A stretch of DNA of 64,000 nt from Jeongeupia chitinilytica (lineage in GTDB: Bacteria > Pseudomonadota > Gammaproteobacteria > Burkholderiales > Chitinibacteraceae). Of the stretch, positions 26,108 to 33,527 are shown in pieces. Position numbers and translations under genes: made by a program. The notes beneath the pieces are model-generated. The model was given only the letters and a program-made list of their open reading frames with translations. It had not been told where the DNA came from and searched no databases. The stretch is from positions 1-64,000 of the forward strand of contig NZ_BMYO01000004.1 of NCBI RefSeq assembly GCF_014652315.1, written 5' to 3'. Every line of letters begins with the position of its first letter. Positions within the stretch are counted from its first letter, which is position 1.

Positions 26108-26122
26108 GCACCAACATGGTGC
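26108..26122. promoter_or_regulatory. NtrC enhancer site upstream of glnA
   Basis: GCACCAACATGGTGC matches the NtrC consensus GCACY-N5-RGTGC exactly. It ends about 118 bases before the sigma-54 element at 26240, a normal enhancer distance. Single GCACC half-sites follow at about 26138 and 26153. Confidence 0.82.
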
Positions 26123-26239
26123 GCCAATGACAAAGAGGCACCAAAACAAGGCGCACCAAACGTCATTTCGGGTGCCGCAATACGGGATTGCTCTTAGCGC
26201 ACCTGGTTGTGGCACAATGGATCGACACTTCCGCCGGGC

Positions 26240-26255
26240 TGGCACGGTTCATGCT
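26240..26255 (+). promoter_or_regulatory. Sigma-54 promoter of glnA
   Basis: TGGCACGGTTCATGCT fits the sigma-54 consensus TGGCACG-N4-TTGCW with one mismatch (A for the first T of TTGC); GG at -24 and GC at -12 are correctly spaced. Transcription would start near 26265, leaving a 5' leader of about 75 bases before glnA. With the NtrC site and the ntrBC genes at 32.4 kb, NtrC-activated expression under nitrogen limitation is expected. Confidence 0.8.
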
Positions 26256-26338
26256 TAATAGACCACCATCCCGGTCGCGGCAACGCGATTGGTCACCTCA
26301 AAATTTCAACACTCTCTCGCACCCTAAGGAGCGTAAAG

Positions 26339-27748
26339 ATGGCGGTAGCCGACGTTCTCAAGCTGATCCAGGACAACGACATCAAGTTTGTCGACCTGCG
26401 TTTCACCGACACCATTGGTAAAGAGCAGCACGTGACCGTGCCGGCGCACGTCGTCGACGAAGAGTGGTTCGAACACGGCCACGCGTTCGACGGCTCGTCG
26501 ATCGCCGGCTGGAAGGGCATTCAAGCGTCCGACATGCTGCTGATGCCGGATGCGTCGACCGCCAACATCGACCCGTTCTTCGACGAACCGACCGTCATCA
26601 TCACCTGCGACGTGATCGAGCCGGCCACCGGCAAGGGCTACGACCGCGACCCGCGTTCGCTCGCCAAGCGCGCCGAAGCGTACCTGAAGACCACCGGCAT
26701 CGGCGACACCGCCTACTTCGGTCCGGAACCCGAATTCTTCATCTTCGACAACATCCGCTGGAACACGGACATGTCGGGCTGCTTCGTCAAGATCGGCTCT
26801 GAAGAAGGCGCCTGGGCGACCAGCGAGAAGTTCGAAGGCGGCAACCTTGGCCACCGTCCGCGCGTCAAGGGCGGCTACTTCCCGGTTCCGCCGGTCGATA
26901 GCCACCAGGACATCCGTGCCTCGATGGTGCTCGTGCTCGAAGAACTGGGCGTGCCGGTCGAAGTGTTCCACCACGAAGTGGCGAACGCCGGCCAGAACGA
27001 AATCGGCACCAAGTTCAGCACGCTGACCCAGCGCGCCGACTGGACCCAGATCCTCAAGTACGTGGTCCACAACGTGGCCAACCAGTACGGCAAGACCGCG
27101 ACCTTCATGCCGAAGCCGATCGTTGGCGACAACGGTTCGGGCATGCACGTTCACCAGTCGATCTGGAAGGACGGCAAGAACCTGTTCGCGGGCAACGGCT
27201 ACGCCGGCCTGTCGGAAACCGCGCTGTACTACATCGGCGGCATCATCAAGCACGCCAAGGCACTGAACGCGATCACCAACCCGGGTACCAACTCGTACAA
27301 GCGTCTGGTGCCGCACTTCGAAGCCCCGGTGAAGCTGGCTTACTCGGCCAAGAACCGCTCGGCCTCGATCCGCATCCCGCACGTTGCCAGCGACAAGGCC
27401 CGCCGGATCGAAGCGCGCTTCCCGGATCCGCTCGCCAACCCGTACCTGTGCTTCTCGGCGCTGCTGATGGCCGGTCTGGACGGCATCCAGAACAAGATCC
27501 ACCCGGGCGATCCGGCCGACAAGAACCTGTACGACCTGCCGCCGGAAGAAGACAAGCTGATCCCGACCGTCTGCGCCTCGCTCGACGAAGCCCTGGACGC
27601 ACTGGACAAGGATCGCGAGTTCCTGACCCGCGGTGGCGTGTTCACCGACGAGTGGATCGATTCGTACATCGAGCTGAAGATGCAGGACGTCAACCGCACC
27701 CGCATGAACGTGCACCCGGTTGAGTTCGACATGTACTACTCGCTGTAA
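26339..27748 (+). CDS. glnA: Glutamine synthetase, type I
   Basis: A 469-residue dodecameric enzyme that makes glutamine from glutamate, ammonia and ATP, the main ammonia-assimilation step. It starts MAVADVLKLIQDNDIKFVDLRFTDTIGKEQHVTVPA; catalytic-core motifs FDGSSIAGWKGI, FGPEPEFFIFD, NEIGTKF and NPGTNSYKRLVPHFEAPV are present. Tyr398 in NLYDLPPEE is the adenylylation site, so activity is probably controlled by GlnE. I chose the ATG at 26339 (AAGGAG site, family length); the longer frame from 26207 runs through the promoter. Expression is probably driven by the sigma-54 promoter at 26240. Confidence 0.98.
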   Translation: MAVADVLKLIQDNDIKFVDLRFTDTIGKEQHVTVPAHVVDEEWFEHGHAFDGSSIAGWKGIQASDMLLMPDASTANIDPFFDEPTVIITCDVIEPATGKGYDRDPRSLAKRAEAYLKTTGIGDTAYFGPEPEFFIFDNIRWNTDMSGCFVKIGSEEGAWATSEKFEGGNLGHRPRVKGGYFPVPPVDSHQDIRASMVLVLEELGVPVEVFHHEVANAGQNEIGTKFSTLTQRADWTQILKYVVHNVANQYGKTATFMPKPIVGDNGSGMHVHQSIWKDGKNLFAGNGYAGLSETALYYIGGIIKHAKALNAITNPGTNSYKRLVPHFEAPVKLAYSAKNRSASIRIPHVASDKARRIEARFPDPLANPYLCFSALLMAGLDGIQNKIHPGDPADKNLYDLPPEEDKLIPTVCASLDEALDALDKDREFLTRGGVFTDEWIDSYIELKMQDVNRTRMNVHPVEFDMYYSL

Positions 27749-27770
27749 CCAGTGGTACTCCTGTCGTACC

Positions 27771-27799
27771 AAAGCCCCGCAGCGATGCGGGGCTTTTTT
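27771..27799 (+). terminator. Rho-independent terminator after glnA
   Basis: AAGCCCCGCA and TGCGGGGCTT form a 10-bp stem with a GCGA loop followed by T6. It ends the glnA transcript. Confidence 0.92.
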
Positions 27800-27886
27800 G
27801 TTGCATCAACCACCACGACCACAAACTTTCCATAAGGTGAACTACCTAGTCAGTCTAAAGTGGGTTTTTGCCCCGAGGAGACACCG

Positions 27887-28198
27887 GTGATTCTCGCCTC
27901 AGCCTATTACCCGTACAGCGCCAGCGCGCGCTTCGATTTCGATTACTACCGCCAGCAGCACCTGCCGATGGTACTGCGGCTGCTGGGGCCGTTCGGGCTG
28001 CAGCGCGCCGAGGTCGTCCGCGGCGTACCCGGCCCCGACGGCGCGGCCCCACGCTTCCTGGCCGTCGGCCAGCTCTATTTCACCGACCTTGCGCGCGTGG
28101 CCGACGGGCTGTCCGCCCATGGCGCCGAAATCCTCGCGGATGTCGCCCGCTACACCGACCTGACACCCGACATCCAGTTTGCCGAGGTACTCGCGTGA
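27887..28198 (+). CDS. EthD-domain protein
   Basis: A 103-residue EthD-like protein (ferredoxin-like dimeric fold) recognised from YPYSASARFDFDYYRQQHLPMVLRLLGPFG, where the RFD..YY...H pattern is the family signature, and QFAEVLA at the end. EthD proteins sit beside ether- and hydrocarbon-degrading genes in some species, but most have no known reaction. Start is the GTG at 27887 behind GAGGAG, not the further upstream frame opening at 27860. Its stop overlaps the next gene's GTG. Confidence 0.8.
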   Translation: MILASAYYPYSASARFDFDYYRQQHLPMVLRLLGPFGLQRAEVVRGVPGPDGAAPRFLAVGQLYFTDLARVADGLSAHGAEILADVARYTDLTPDIQFAEVLA

Positions 28199-28539
28199 TC
28201 AAGACCTTCGTCCTCGATACCCTGCTGCCGATGCTGGTGTGCGGCGGCCTTGGCGGGTTTCTGCTGTTCACGCTGCTGGCGCGGCTGGTCTATGACCATC
28301 TGGAGTCGAATTATCACGACGTACTGGCCCCGGCGGCGACATCGGGCCTGCTCGAGACCGACTCGCTCGGCGGCTACATGGCCGATGTCTGGCGCGTCGC
28401 CCGCTGCGGCGACTGGCGCCGGATCGAGTCGGCGTTCTGGCGCGGCATGCTCTGGCTGGCCATGTCGGCAGGTGGCGCCATGGTCCTCAGCCTGACCGGT
28501 CTGATCGTCATCTTCATGTTTCCGCGCTGGTGGCGCTGA
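28195..28539 (+). CDS. Small inner-membrane protein, unknown function
   Basis: A 114-residue protein with two hydrophobic segments (residues about 5-28, LDTLLPMLVCGGLGGFLLFT, and about 87-110, MLWLAMSAGGAMVLSLTG) and a polar middle. It starts at the GTG at 28195, overlapping the EthD stop by 4 bases (GTGA), so it is coupled to that gene. I do not recognise a family. An ATG-free N-terminus makes the start depend on the overlap. Confidence 0.65.
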   Translation: MIKTFVLDTLLPMLVCGGLGGFLLFTLLARLVYDHLESNYHDVLAPAATSGLLETDSLGGYMADVWRVARCGDWRRIESAFWRGMLWLAMSAGGAMVLSLTGLIVIFMFPRWWR

Positions 28540-28672
28540 GCGGTGCTCCACCGTTCGACGGCGAAAACAACCGCTTGTCCGTCTTGGTCCGAACCATATG
28601 CCATTAGGATGAACTGACGCGGGCGCGCTGTTGCGCCGATCCGAATCAACGCCCGTTCAGGACGCCCAACCC

Positions 28673-29149
28673 ATGAAATCGCTCCCCCTTACCCTGTTTG
28701 CCGCCGCCAGCCTGATGCTGTCCGGCGTCGCCCTTGCCAAGGCGCCGCATTGCGCCAAGACCGGTGATGCCGCAGTCGCCAGCCTGTTCGACCAGTGGAA
28801 TGCCGCACTGGCGACGAACAGCCCCGACAAGGTTGCTGACCGCTACTGGCCCGACGCCGTGCTGCTGCCGACGGTCTCGAACACGCCACGCACCGATCGT
28901 GCCAGCATCCGTGCCTATTTCGTCGACTTCCTGCAGAAGCACCCGCAGGGCAAGATCGACACCCGCACGATCAAGATCAACTGCAACACCGCCGTCGACA
29001 TGGGCACCTACACATTCACGCTGCAGGACAAGGACGGCCAGTCCAAGCAGGTCGCCGCACGCTACACCTATGTGTACGAAAACCGCGGCGGTACGTGGAA
29101 GATCCTCCATCACCATTCGTCGGCGATGCCCGAGCCGGTCGCCAAGTAA
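28673..29149 (+). CDS. Exported SnoaL/DUF4440-like protein
   Basis: A 158-residue secreted or periplasmic protein. A signal peptide (MKSLPLTLFAAASLMLSGVALA) is followed by a NTF2-like cone: VASLFDQWNAALATNSPDKVADRYWPDAVLLPTVSN, then RASIRAYFVDFLQKHPQG and the closing VYENRGGTWKILHHHSSAMPEP. This matches the calcium/calmodulin-kinase-II association-domain-like / SgcJ group of DUF4440 proteins. Their role in bacteria is unknown. It is monocistronic with a terminator at 29158. Confidence 0.82.
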   Translation: MKSLPLTLFAAASLMLSGVALAKAPHCAKTGDAAVASLFDQWNAALATNSPDKVADRYWPDAVLLPTVSNTPRTDRASIRAYFVDFLQKHPQGKIDTRTIKINCNTAVDMGTYTFTLQDKDGQSKQVAARYTYVYENRGGTWKILHHHSSAMPEPVAK

Positions 29150-29157
29150 GCCCCGAC

Positions 29158-29182
29158 ACCGCCAGCCAGTCTGGCGGTTTTC
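29158..29182 (+). terminator. Terminator after the DUF4440-like gene
   Basis: ACCGCCAG and CTGGCGGT form an 8-bp stem with a CCAGT-type loop, followed by TTTTC. It ends the short unit before the diguanylate cyclase. Confidence 0.75.
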
Positions 29183-29261
29183 TTTTCCTGCAGCCGACGG
29201 GCGGCGGAGCCCGGCCGGTAGTCAGGAATATGCTAGGTGAATCAATTGCCTGGCATCGACC

Positions 29262-30740
29262 ATGCGACTGCTACGCCCCCTTGCCGGTACGCCAAACCGG
29301 CTCGCGCTCACGCTCGCGGCATTCTATGTGCTGTGCGGCTACGGCAGCGTCTTGCTCACCAGGGTGGCGGCGGGGTCGCTGCCGCTGCTCGAGTTTGCCG
29401 CAGGTGCCGGGCTGGCCTGCCTGCTGCTGGGTGGCCGGCGCGGTTACGCCAGCGTCTGGCTCGGCAGCCTCGTCGTCCAGCTGCCGCAGCTCGCAATGAT
29501 GCTCGACTGGCCGCTCGCGTTGCTGCTGGCCGCCGCGCTGAGCCTGCTCAACGTCGCCGAGGCGCACCTGGCAAGGCTGGGCTGGCGCAGCGGCGAAACG
29601 CGCTTCCATCACCCACTGCTGCGCGAGCCGCGCGAGCTGTTCTACTTCTGGCTGTATGTGGCCATGCTGCCTCCGCTGCTCACCCAGCCCCTGCAGGTCC
29701 TGCTGCTGAACCTGGCCGGCATCGGTAGCGAGCGTTCATTCATGGAAACCGGCTGGTACCTGCTGATGCTGGTACTCGGCCATGCCAGCGGGCTGTTCCT
29801 GCTCGGCCCCTGTTATGCCGGCTGGCGCGACCGTGGCCGCTGGCCGCGGCTGGTCTCGCTGCCCTGGTGGTGGATTTTCGCTTTCGTTGCGGTGCTTGCC
29901 AGCGCCTTTCTCGTCTACCGCCACACGCTGATGCTGGTACTGCCGCTGCTGCTGGTGCTGGCCATCCAGCACGGTCTGCCCGGCACCAGCCTGGCCATGC
30001 TGCTGCTGGCGCTGACCAGCGTCGTCGGCACTGCGCACGGCCACGGCTTTTTCGTCGGCGCCACCCCGACGCTGTCCTACCTGAACCTGCAGGTCTTCCT
30101 TTTCTCGGCCGGCTTCATGCTGCATTACCTCGCGCTGGCGCAGGCACTGCTGTTGCGCCACAGGATGCGGCTCGAAGCCGAAGTCATCGCCCGCACCGAA
30201 GCGCTTGCCGCCAGCAACGCCAAGCTGGCCGAACTGGCGACCATCGACGAACTCACCGGCGCGCGCAACCGGCGCGAATGGTTGCGCCGTGCCACCGAGC
30301 AGTTGCTGCAGGCACAGCGCTATCCGGCGCCGCTCAGCGTGCTGGTGCTCGACCTCGACCATTTCAAGCACATCAACGACCAGCACGGCCATCACGCCGG
30401 CGACCTCGCGCTGCGCGCCGCCTGCGACGCATGCACGGCAACACTGCGCGCCAGCGACAGTTTCGGGCGCTGGGGCGGCGAGGAGTTCGTGGTGCTGTTG
30501 CCGGCCACCAGCGAAGACGAGTCGCGCCGCGTCGCCGAGAAACTGCGGGAGGCGATCGCGGCGATCCGCATCGCGCTCGACAACGGCCAGATCGTGCGCA
30601 TCACCGTGAGCATCGGCATGGCCTCGCTGCGCGACGACGACCACAGCCTCGAGCTGCTGATCCGCCGCGCCGACGATGCGCTGTACCGCGCCAAGCGCGG
30701 TGGCCGCGATTGCGTCGTCTGCGACAACGGCGACGGGTAG
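29262..30740 (+). CDS. Membrane diguanylate cyclase (MASE1-like sensor plus GGDEF)
   Basis: A 492-residue inner-membrane protein that should make cyclic di-GMP from two GTP. Residues 1-300 hold about eight to ten hydrophobic helices of the MASE1 type; a coiled linker (RLEAEVIARTEALAASNAKLAEL) leads to the GGDEF domain, which opens with ATIDELTGARNRREW. The active-site motif is GGEEF at 405-409 (RWGGEEF), and an RxxD inhibitory I-site (RASD) lies exactly five residues before it, so product feedback is likely. No EAL domain is present. The signal it senses is unknown. Confidence 0.9.
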   Translation: MRLLRPLAGTPNRLALTLAAFYVLCGYGSVLLTRVAAGSLPLLEFAAGAGLACLLLGGRRGYASVWLGSLVVQLPQLAMMLDWPLALLLAAALSLLNVAEAHLARLGWRSGETRFHHPLLREPRELFYFWLYVAMLPPLLTQPLQVLLLNLAGIGSERSFMETGWYLLMLVLGHASGLFLLGPCYAGWRDRGRWPRLVSLPWWWIFAFVAVLASAFLVYRHTLMLVLPLLLVLAIQHGLPGTSLAMLLLALTSVVGTAHGHGFFVGATPTLSYLNLQVFLFSAGFMLHYLALAQALLLRHRMRLEAEVIARTEALAASNAKLAELATIDELTGARNRREWLRRATEQLLQAQRYPAPLSVLVLDLDHFKHINDQHGHHAGDLALRAACDACTATLRASDSFGRWGGEEFVVLLPATSEDESRRVAEKLREAIAAIRIALDNGQIVRITVSIGMASLRDDDHSLELLIRRADDALYRAKRGGRDCVVCDNGDG

Positions 30741-30773
30741 AATGGAATTCCCGTTCCCGAGCTTGCGTCCGCC

Positions 30774-31397
30774 ATGTCACTGCGTGCCGTCGTCTTCGAT
30801 TTCGGAGGGGTCCTGTTCGACTGGAACCCCGACTATCTGTACCGCAAACTGATTCCCGACGCGGACGAGCGCCGCTGGTTCCTCGAACACGTCTGCAGCC
30901 CGGCATGGAACCTGCAGCAGGACGGCGGCCGGCCGTTCAGTGAAGCGAATGCGGCGCTGATCGCCGAGCACCCCGAGTACGCCGACCATATCCGCGCGTT
31001 CTCCGAACGCTGGCCGGAAACGCTGGCCGGTACGCTGGCCGACGGTGTCGCGCTGATGGACGCGCTCGAAGCCGCCGGTGTTCCGCTGTACGGGCTGACC
31101 AACTGGTCCGCCGAAACCTTCCCCTATGCCTGGCAGCACTATCCGCTCCTGCACCGTTTCCGCGACATCGTCGTGTCGGGCCGGCTGAAGCTGATCAAGC
31201 CCGACCCGGCGATCTACTTCGAGATGCACGCGCGCATCGACCGAGACCTGCCGGGCATCGCCGCACATGAACTCGCATTCATCGACGACAACCGGTCAAA
31301 CGCCGATGCCGCCAGCGCGCTCGGCTGGCACGGCATCCACCACCTCGGCGCAGCCAGCAGCGCACAACGACTCCGCGCGCTCGGCCTCGCGTTCTGA
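30774..31397 (+). CDS. HAD-superfamily phosphatase, subfamily IA
   Basis: A 207-residue soluble phosphatase. Motif I is VFDFGGVLFDW with the nucleophile Asp10; motif II is LYGLTNWSAE; motif III is GRLKLIKPDPAIYF; motif IV is AFIDDNRSNADAA. The DFGGVL form is usual in subfamily IA variant 3 (YihX-like phosphatases of sugar phosphates). It starts 34 bases after the diguanylate cyclase on the same strand and is followed within 16 bases by the SelT-like gene. The substrate is unknown. Confidence 0.9.
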   Translation: MSLRAVVFDFGGVLFDWNPDYLYRKLIPDADERRWFLEHVCSPAWNLQQDGGRPFSEANAALIAEHPEYADHIRAFSERWPETLAGTLADGVALMDALEAAGVPLYGLTNWSAETFPYAWQHYPLLHRFRDIVVSGRLKLIKPDPAIYFEMHARIDRDLPGIAAHELAFIDDNRSNADAASALGWHGIHHLGAASSAQRLRALGLAF

Positions 31398-31412
31398 TCC
31401 GGACTTCCTGCC

Positions 31413-31703
31413 TTGAACGATCGCAAACCCCGCATCACCATCCTCTACTGCACCCAGTGCCAGTGGCTGCTGCGCGCCGCCTGGCTGGCGCAGGAACTGC
31501 TGACGACCTTTGTCGACGAGCTCGGCGAGGTCGCGCTGCAACCGGGCAGCGGCGGCATCTTCCAGGTGCACGTCGACGGCACCCTGGTCTGGGACCGCAA
31601 GCAGGAAGGGGGCTTTCCCGAGGCCAAGGTCCTCAAGCAGCGCGTACGCGACGTCATCGCACCAGACAAACCGCTGGGCCACAGTGACCGGCCGGCAAAC
31701 TGA
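31413..31703 (+). CDS. SelT/SelW/SelH-family thioredoxin-like protein (cysteine form)
   Basis: A 96-residue protein with the redox motif CTQC (Cys13, Cys16) where eukaryotic relatives have CxxU, followed by the family pattern QWLLRAAWLAQELLTTFVDELGEVAL and GGIFQVHVDGTLVWDRK. Function in bacteria is unknown, probably a thiol redox role. The only start available is the TTG at 31413, because the HAD gene's TGA closes the frame just upstream. Confidence 0.85.
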   Translation: MNDRKPRITILYCTQCQWLLRAAWLAQELLTTFVDELGEVALQPGSGGIFQVHVDGTLVWDRKQEGGFPEAKVLKQRVRDVIAPDKPLGHSDRPAN

Positions 31704-31735
31704 CGTACCGGCGAGGCTGTGTTAGCTTTTCACCC

Positions 31736-32230
31736 ATGAAACCGCATTACCTGCTGCTCGCTGCCCTGCTCGTTCCGCTGTTCGCCCGCGCCGACATCTA
31801 CAAGTACGTCGACGAGAACGGCCACGTCACCTTCACCAATACGCCGATGAAGGGCGCGCAACGCATTTACGTCGATTCGATTTCGGTGATTCCGGGGCCG
31901 ACGACGACGACGGGCAGCAAGCCGCGGACCAAGAGCAGCACGCCGCGCGTCAACACACCGTCACCGGCCGACTTCCCCAAGGTCGACGCCGCTACGCAGA
32001 AAAGTCGCGACAGCAACCGCAAACAGATCCTGCAGGACGAGCTCGGCAGCGAAAGGAGCGCGCTCGCGTCGGCCCGCCAGGCGCTCGCCGACGCCGAAGG
32101 CAACCGCAGCGCCGAAGAAAAAGCCAACCCGCAGCGCTATGTCGAGCGTCTCGGCCGGCTGCGCGATGCTGTAGTCACGCACGAAAAGAATGTCGAAGCG
32201 CTGACCAGCGAACTCAATCGCGTGCGCTGA
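31736..32230 (+). CDS. DUF4124 exported protein
   Basis: A 164-residue secreted or periplasmic protein. A signal peptide (to ARA, about residue 19) precedes DIYKYVDENGHVTFTNTPMKGAQ, the DUF4124 domain common in beta- and gammaproteobacteria. A Ser/Thr/Pro-rich spacer follows and then a Lys/Glu/Arg-rich coiled-coil tail (about 90-164). Its role is unknown; DUF4124 proteins are thought to sit at the cell envelope. Confidence 0.85.
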   Translation: MKPHYLLLAALLVPLFARADIYKYVDENGHVTFTNTPMKGAQRIYVDSISVIPGPTTTTGSKPRTKSSTPRVNTPSPADFPKVDAATQKSRDSNRKQILQDELGSERSALASARQALADAEGNRSAEEKANPQRYVERLGRLRDAVVTHEKNVEALTSELNRVR

Positions 32231-32447
32231 CCCCTCGGCACCGCCCCCCCCCCTTCTCCGCATCGAAGCCCCTGACCGGCCCGGGTGCCGCCACCGGTGC
32301 CACATTCCGGCCCGGCCGCACGGCAAACGCACTAAGATGGTGCATCATCCCGATCGCGATGGCCCGCGCTTCGCGCATTCCGCGCCCGCTCAAGCTGGCC
32401 CGGTAATTGCTTAACGAAGGCATGTCATCCATGCCACGGTGTCCAGC

Positions 32448-33527
32448 ATGCACGACCCCCATTTTTGCGGCCTCGATTACCTTGAAGCGGCAGTACTCGC
32501 CGTCTCGAGCGACGGCACGCTCGTCTACTTCAATCCGGCTGCCGACGATCTGTTCGCGCTGCGCCCCGAACAGCTCGGCCTGCCGCTGACCGCCTGCCTG
32601 TCGCCGGCCAGTGCCGTCGTTGCCGCCGTCGGAACCGCATTGGCCAAGAACGTCAGCATCACCGAGTACGAGCTGCTGCTGCCGGTGGCGCACGGCGGCG
32701 ATGTCTACGTGACGCTGAACGCCGCGCCGATCGAGCAGGACGGCGAGACGCTGGCCCTGGTCGAAATCCGCCAGATCGACCAGCAGCGGCGCATTGCCAA
32801 CGAGGAACGCCTGCAGGCGCAGCAGCAGGCCAACCGCGAGCTGATCCGCAACCTTGCGCACGAAATCAAGAATCCGCTCGGCGGCATCCGCGGCGCGGCG
32901 CAACTGCTGTCGACCGAGCTGCCGAATCCGCACCTGAAGGAATACACCCAGGTCATCATCGAGGAGTCGCAGCGGCTGCAAAGCCTGCTCGACCGCCTGC
33001 TCACTCCGCATCGTCTGCCGCAGTTGTCCGAGCTGTCGATCCACGAAGTGCTCGAGCGCGTGCGCAGCGTCGTGCTGGCCGAGACGCCGAACGGCCTTGC
33101 CGTACGGCGCGACTACGACACCAGCCTGCCCAACCTGATCGGCGATCGCGAACAGCTGATCCAGGCGCTGCTGAACATCGTCCGCAATGCCGTGCAGGCG
33201 ATGGCCGGTGTCGGCGAAATCGTGCTGCGCACCCGCGTCGCGCGGCAGGTCACGCTGAACCGCAAGCGCTTTCCGCTGGCGATCCAGGTGCAGATCGAGG
33301 ACAACGGCCCGGGCATTCCCGACGCGCTGAAGGACACGCTGTTCTACCCGCTGGTCTCCGGACGCCCCGGCGGCACCGGCATCGGCCTGCATCTGGCGCA
33401 CACCTTCGTGAACCAGCACCACGGCAGCATCGAGTTCGACAGCCGCCCCGGTGAAACCTGCTTTACGCTGCTGCTGCCGCTGAACGGCTGGCAGTCGGCC
33501 CGAACCCTACAAGGAAGCACACCGTGA
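32448..33527 (+). CDS. glnL: Nitrogen-regulation sensor histidine kinase NtrB
   Basis: A 359-residue soluble kinase/phosphatase controlling NtrC in response to PII (GlnB). A PAS-like domain covers about 5-115 (VLAVSSDGTLVYFNPAADDLFALRPEQ); the H-box is ELIRNLAHEIKNPLGGIRGAAQLL with His138; N, G1 and G2 boxes are NIVRNAVQAM, IEDNGPGIPD and GGTGIGLHLAHTFV. I chose the ATG at 32448; a GTG at 32439 would add three residues, and neither has a clear ribosome-binding site. Its last codons overlap the NtrC start (GTGA). It lies 4.7 kb after glnA rather than adjacent. Confidence 0.94.
   Translation: MHDPHFCGLDYLEAAVLAVSSDGTLVYFNPAADDLFALRPEQLGLPLTACLSPASAVVAAVGTALAKNVSITEYELLLPVAHGGDVYVTLNAAPIEQDGETLALVEIRQIDQQRRIANEERLQAQQQANRELIRNLAHEIKNPLGGIRGAAQLLSTELPNPHLKEYTQVIIEESQRLQSLLDRLLTPHRLPQLSELSIHEVLERVRSVVLAETPNGLAVRRDYDTSLPNLIGDREQLIQALLNIVRNAVQAMAGVGEIVLRTRVARQVTLNRKRFPLAIQVQIEDNGPGIPDALKDTLFYPLVSGRPGGTGIGLHLAHTFVNQHHGSIEFDSRPGETCFTLLLPLNGWQSARTLQGSTP

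Noticed and set aside
26207..26338. Longer glnA start at 26207
   Set aside because: It would run through the sigma-54 promoter; type I glutamine synthetase starts at MAVADVLKL with a good AAGGAG site.
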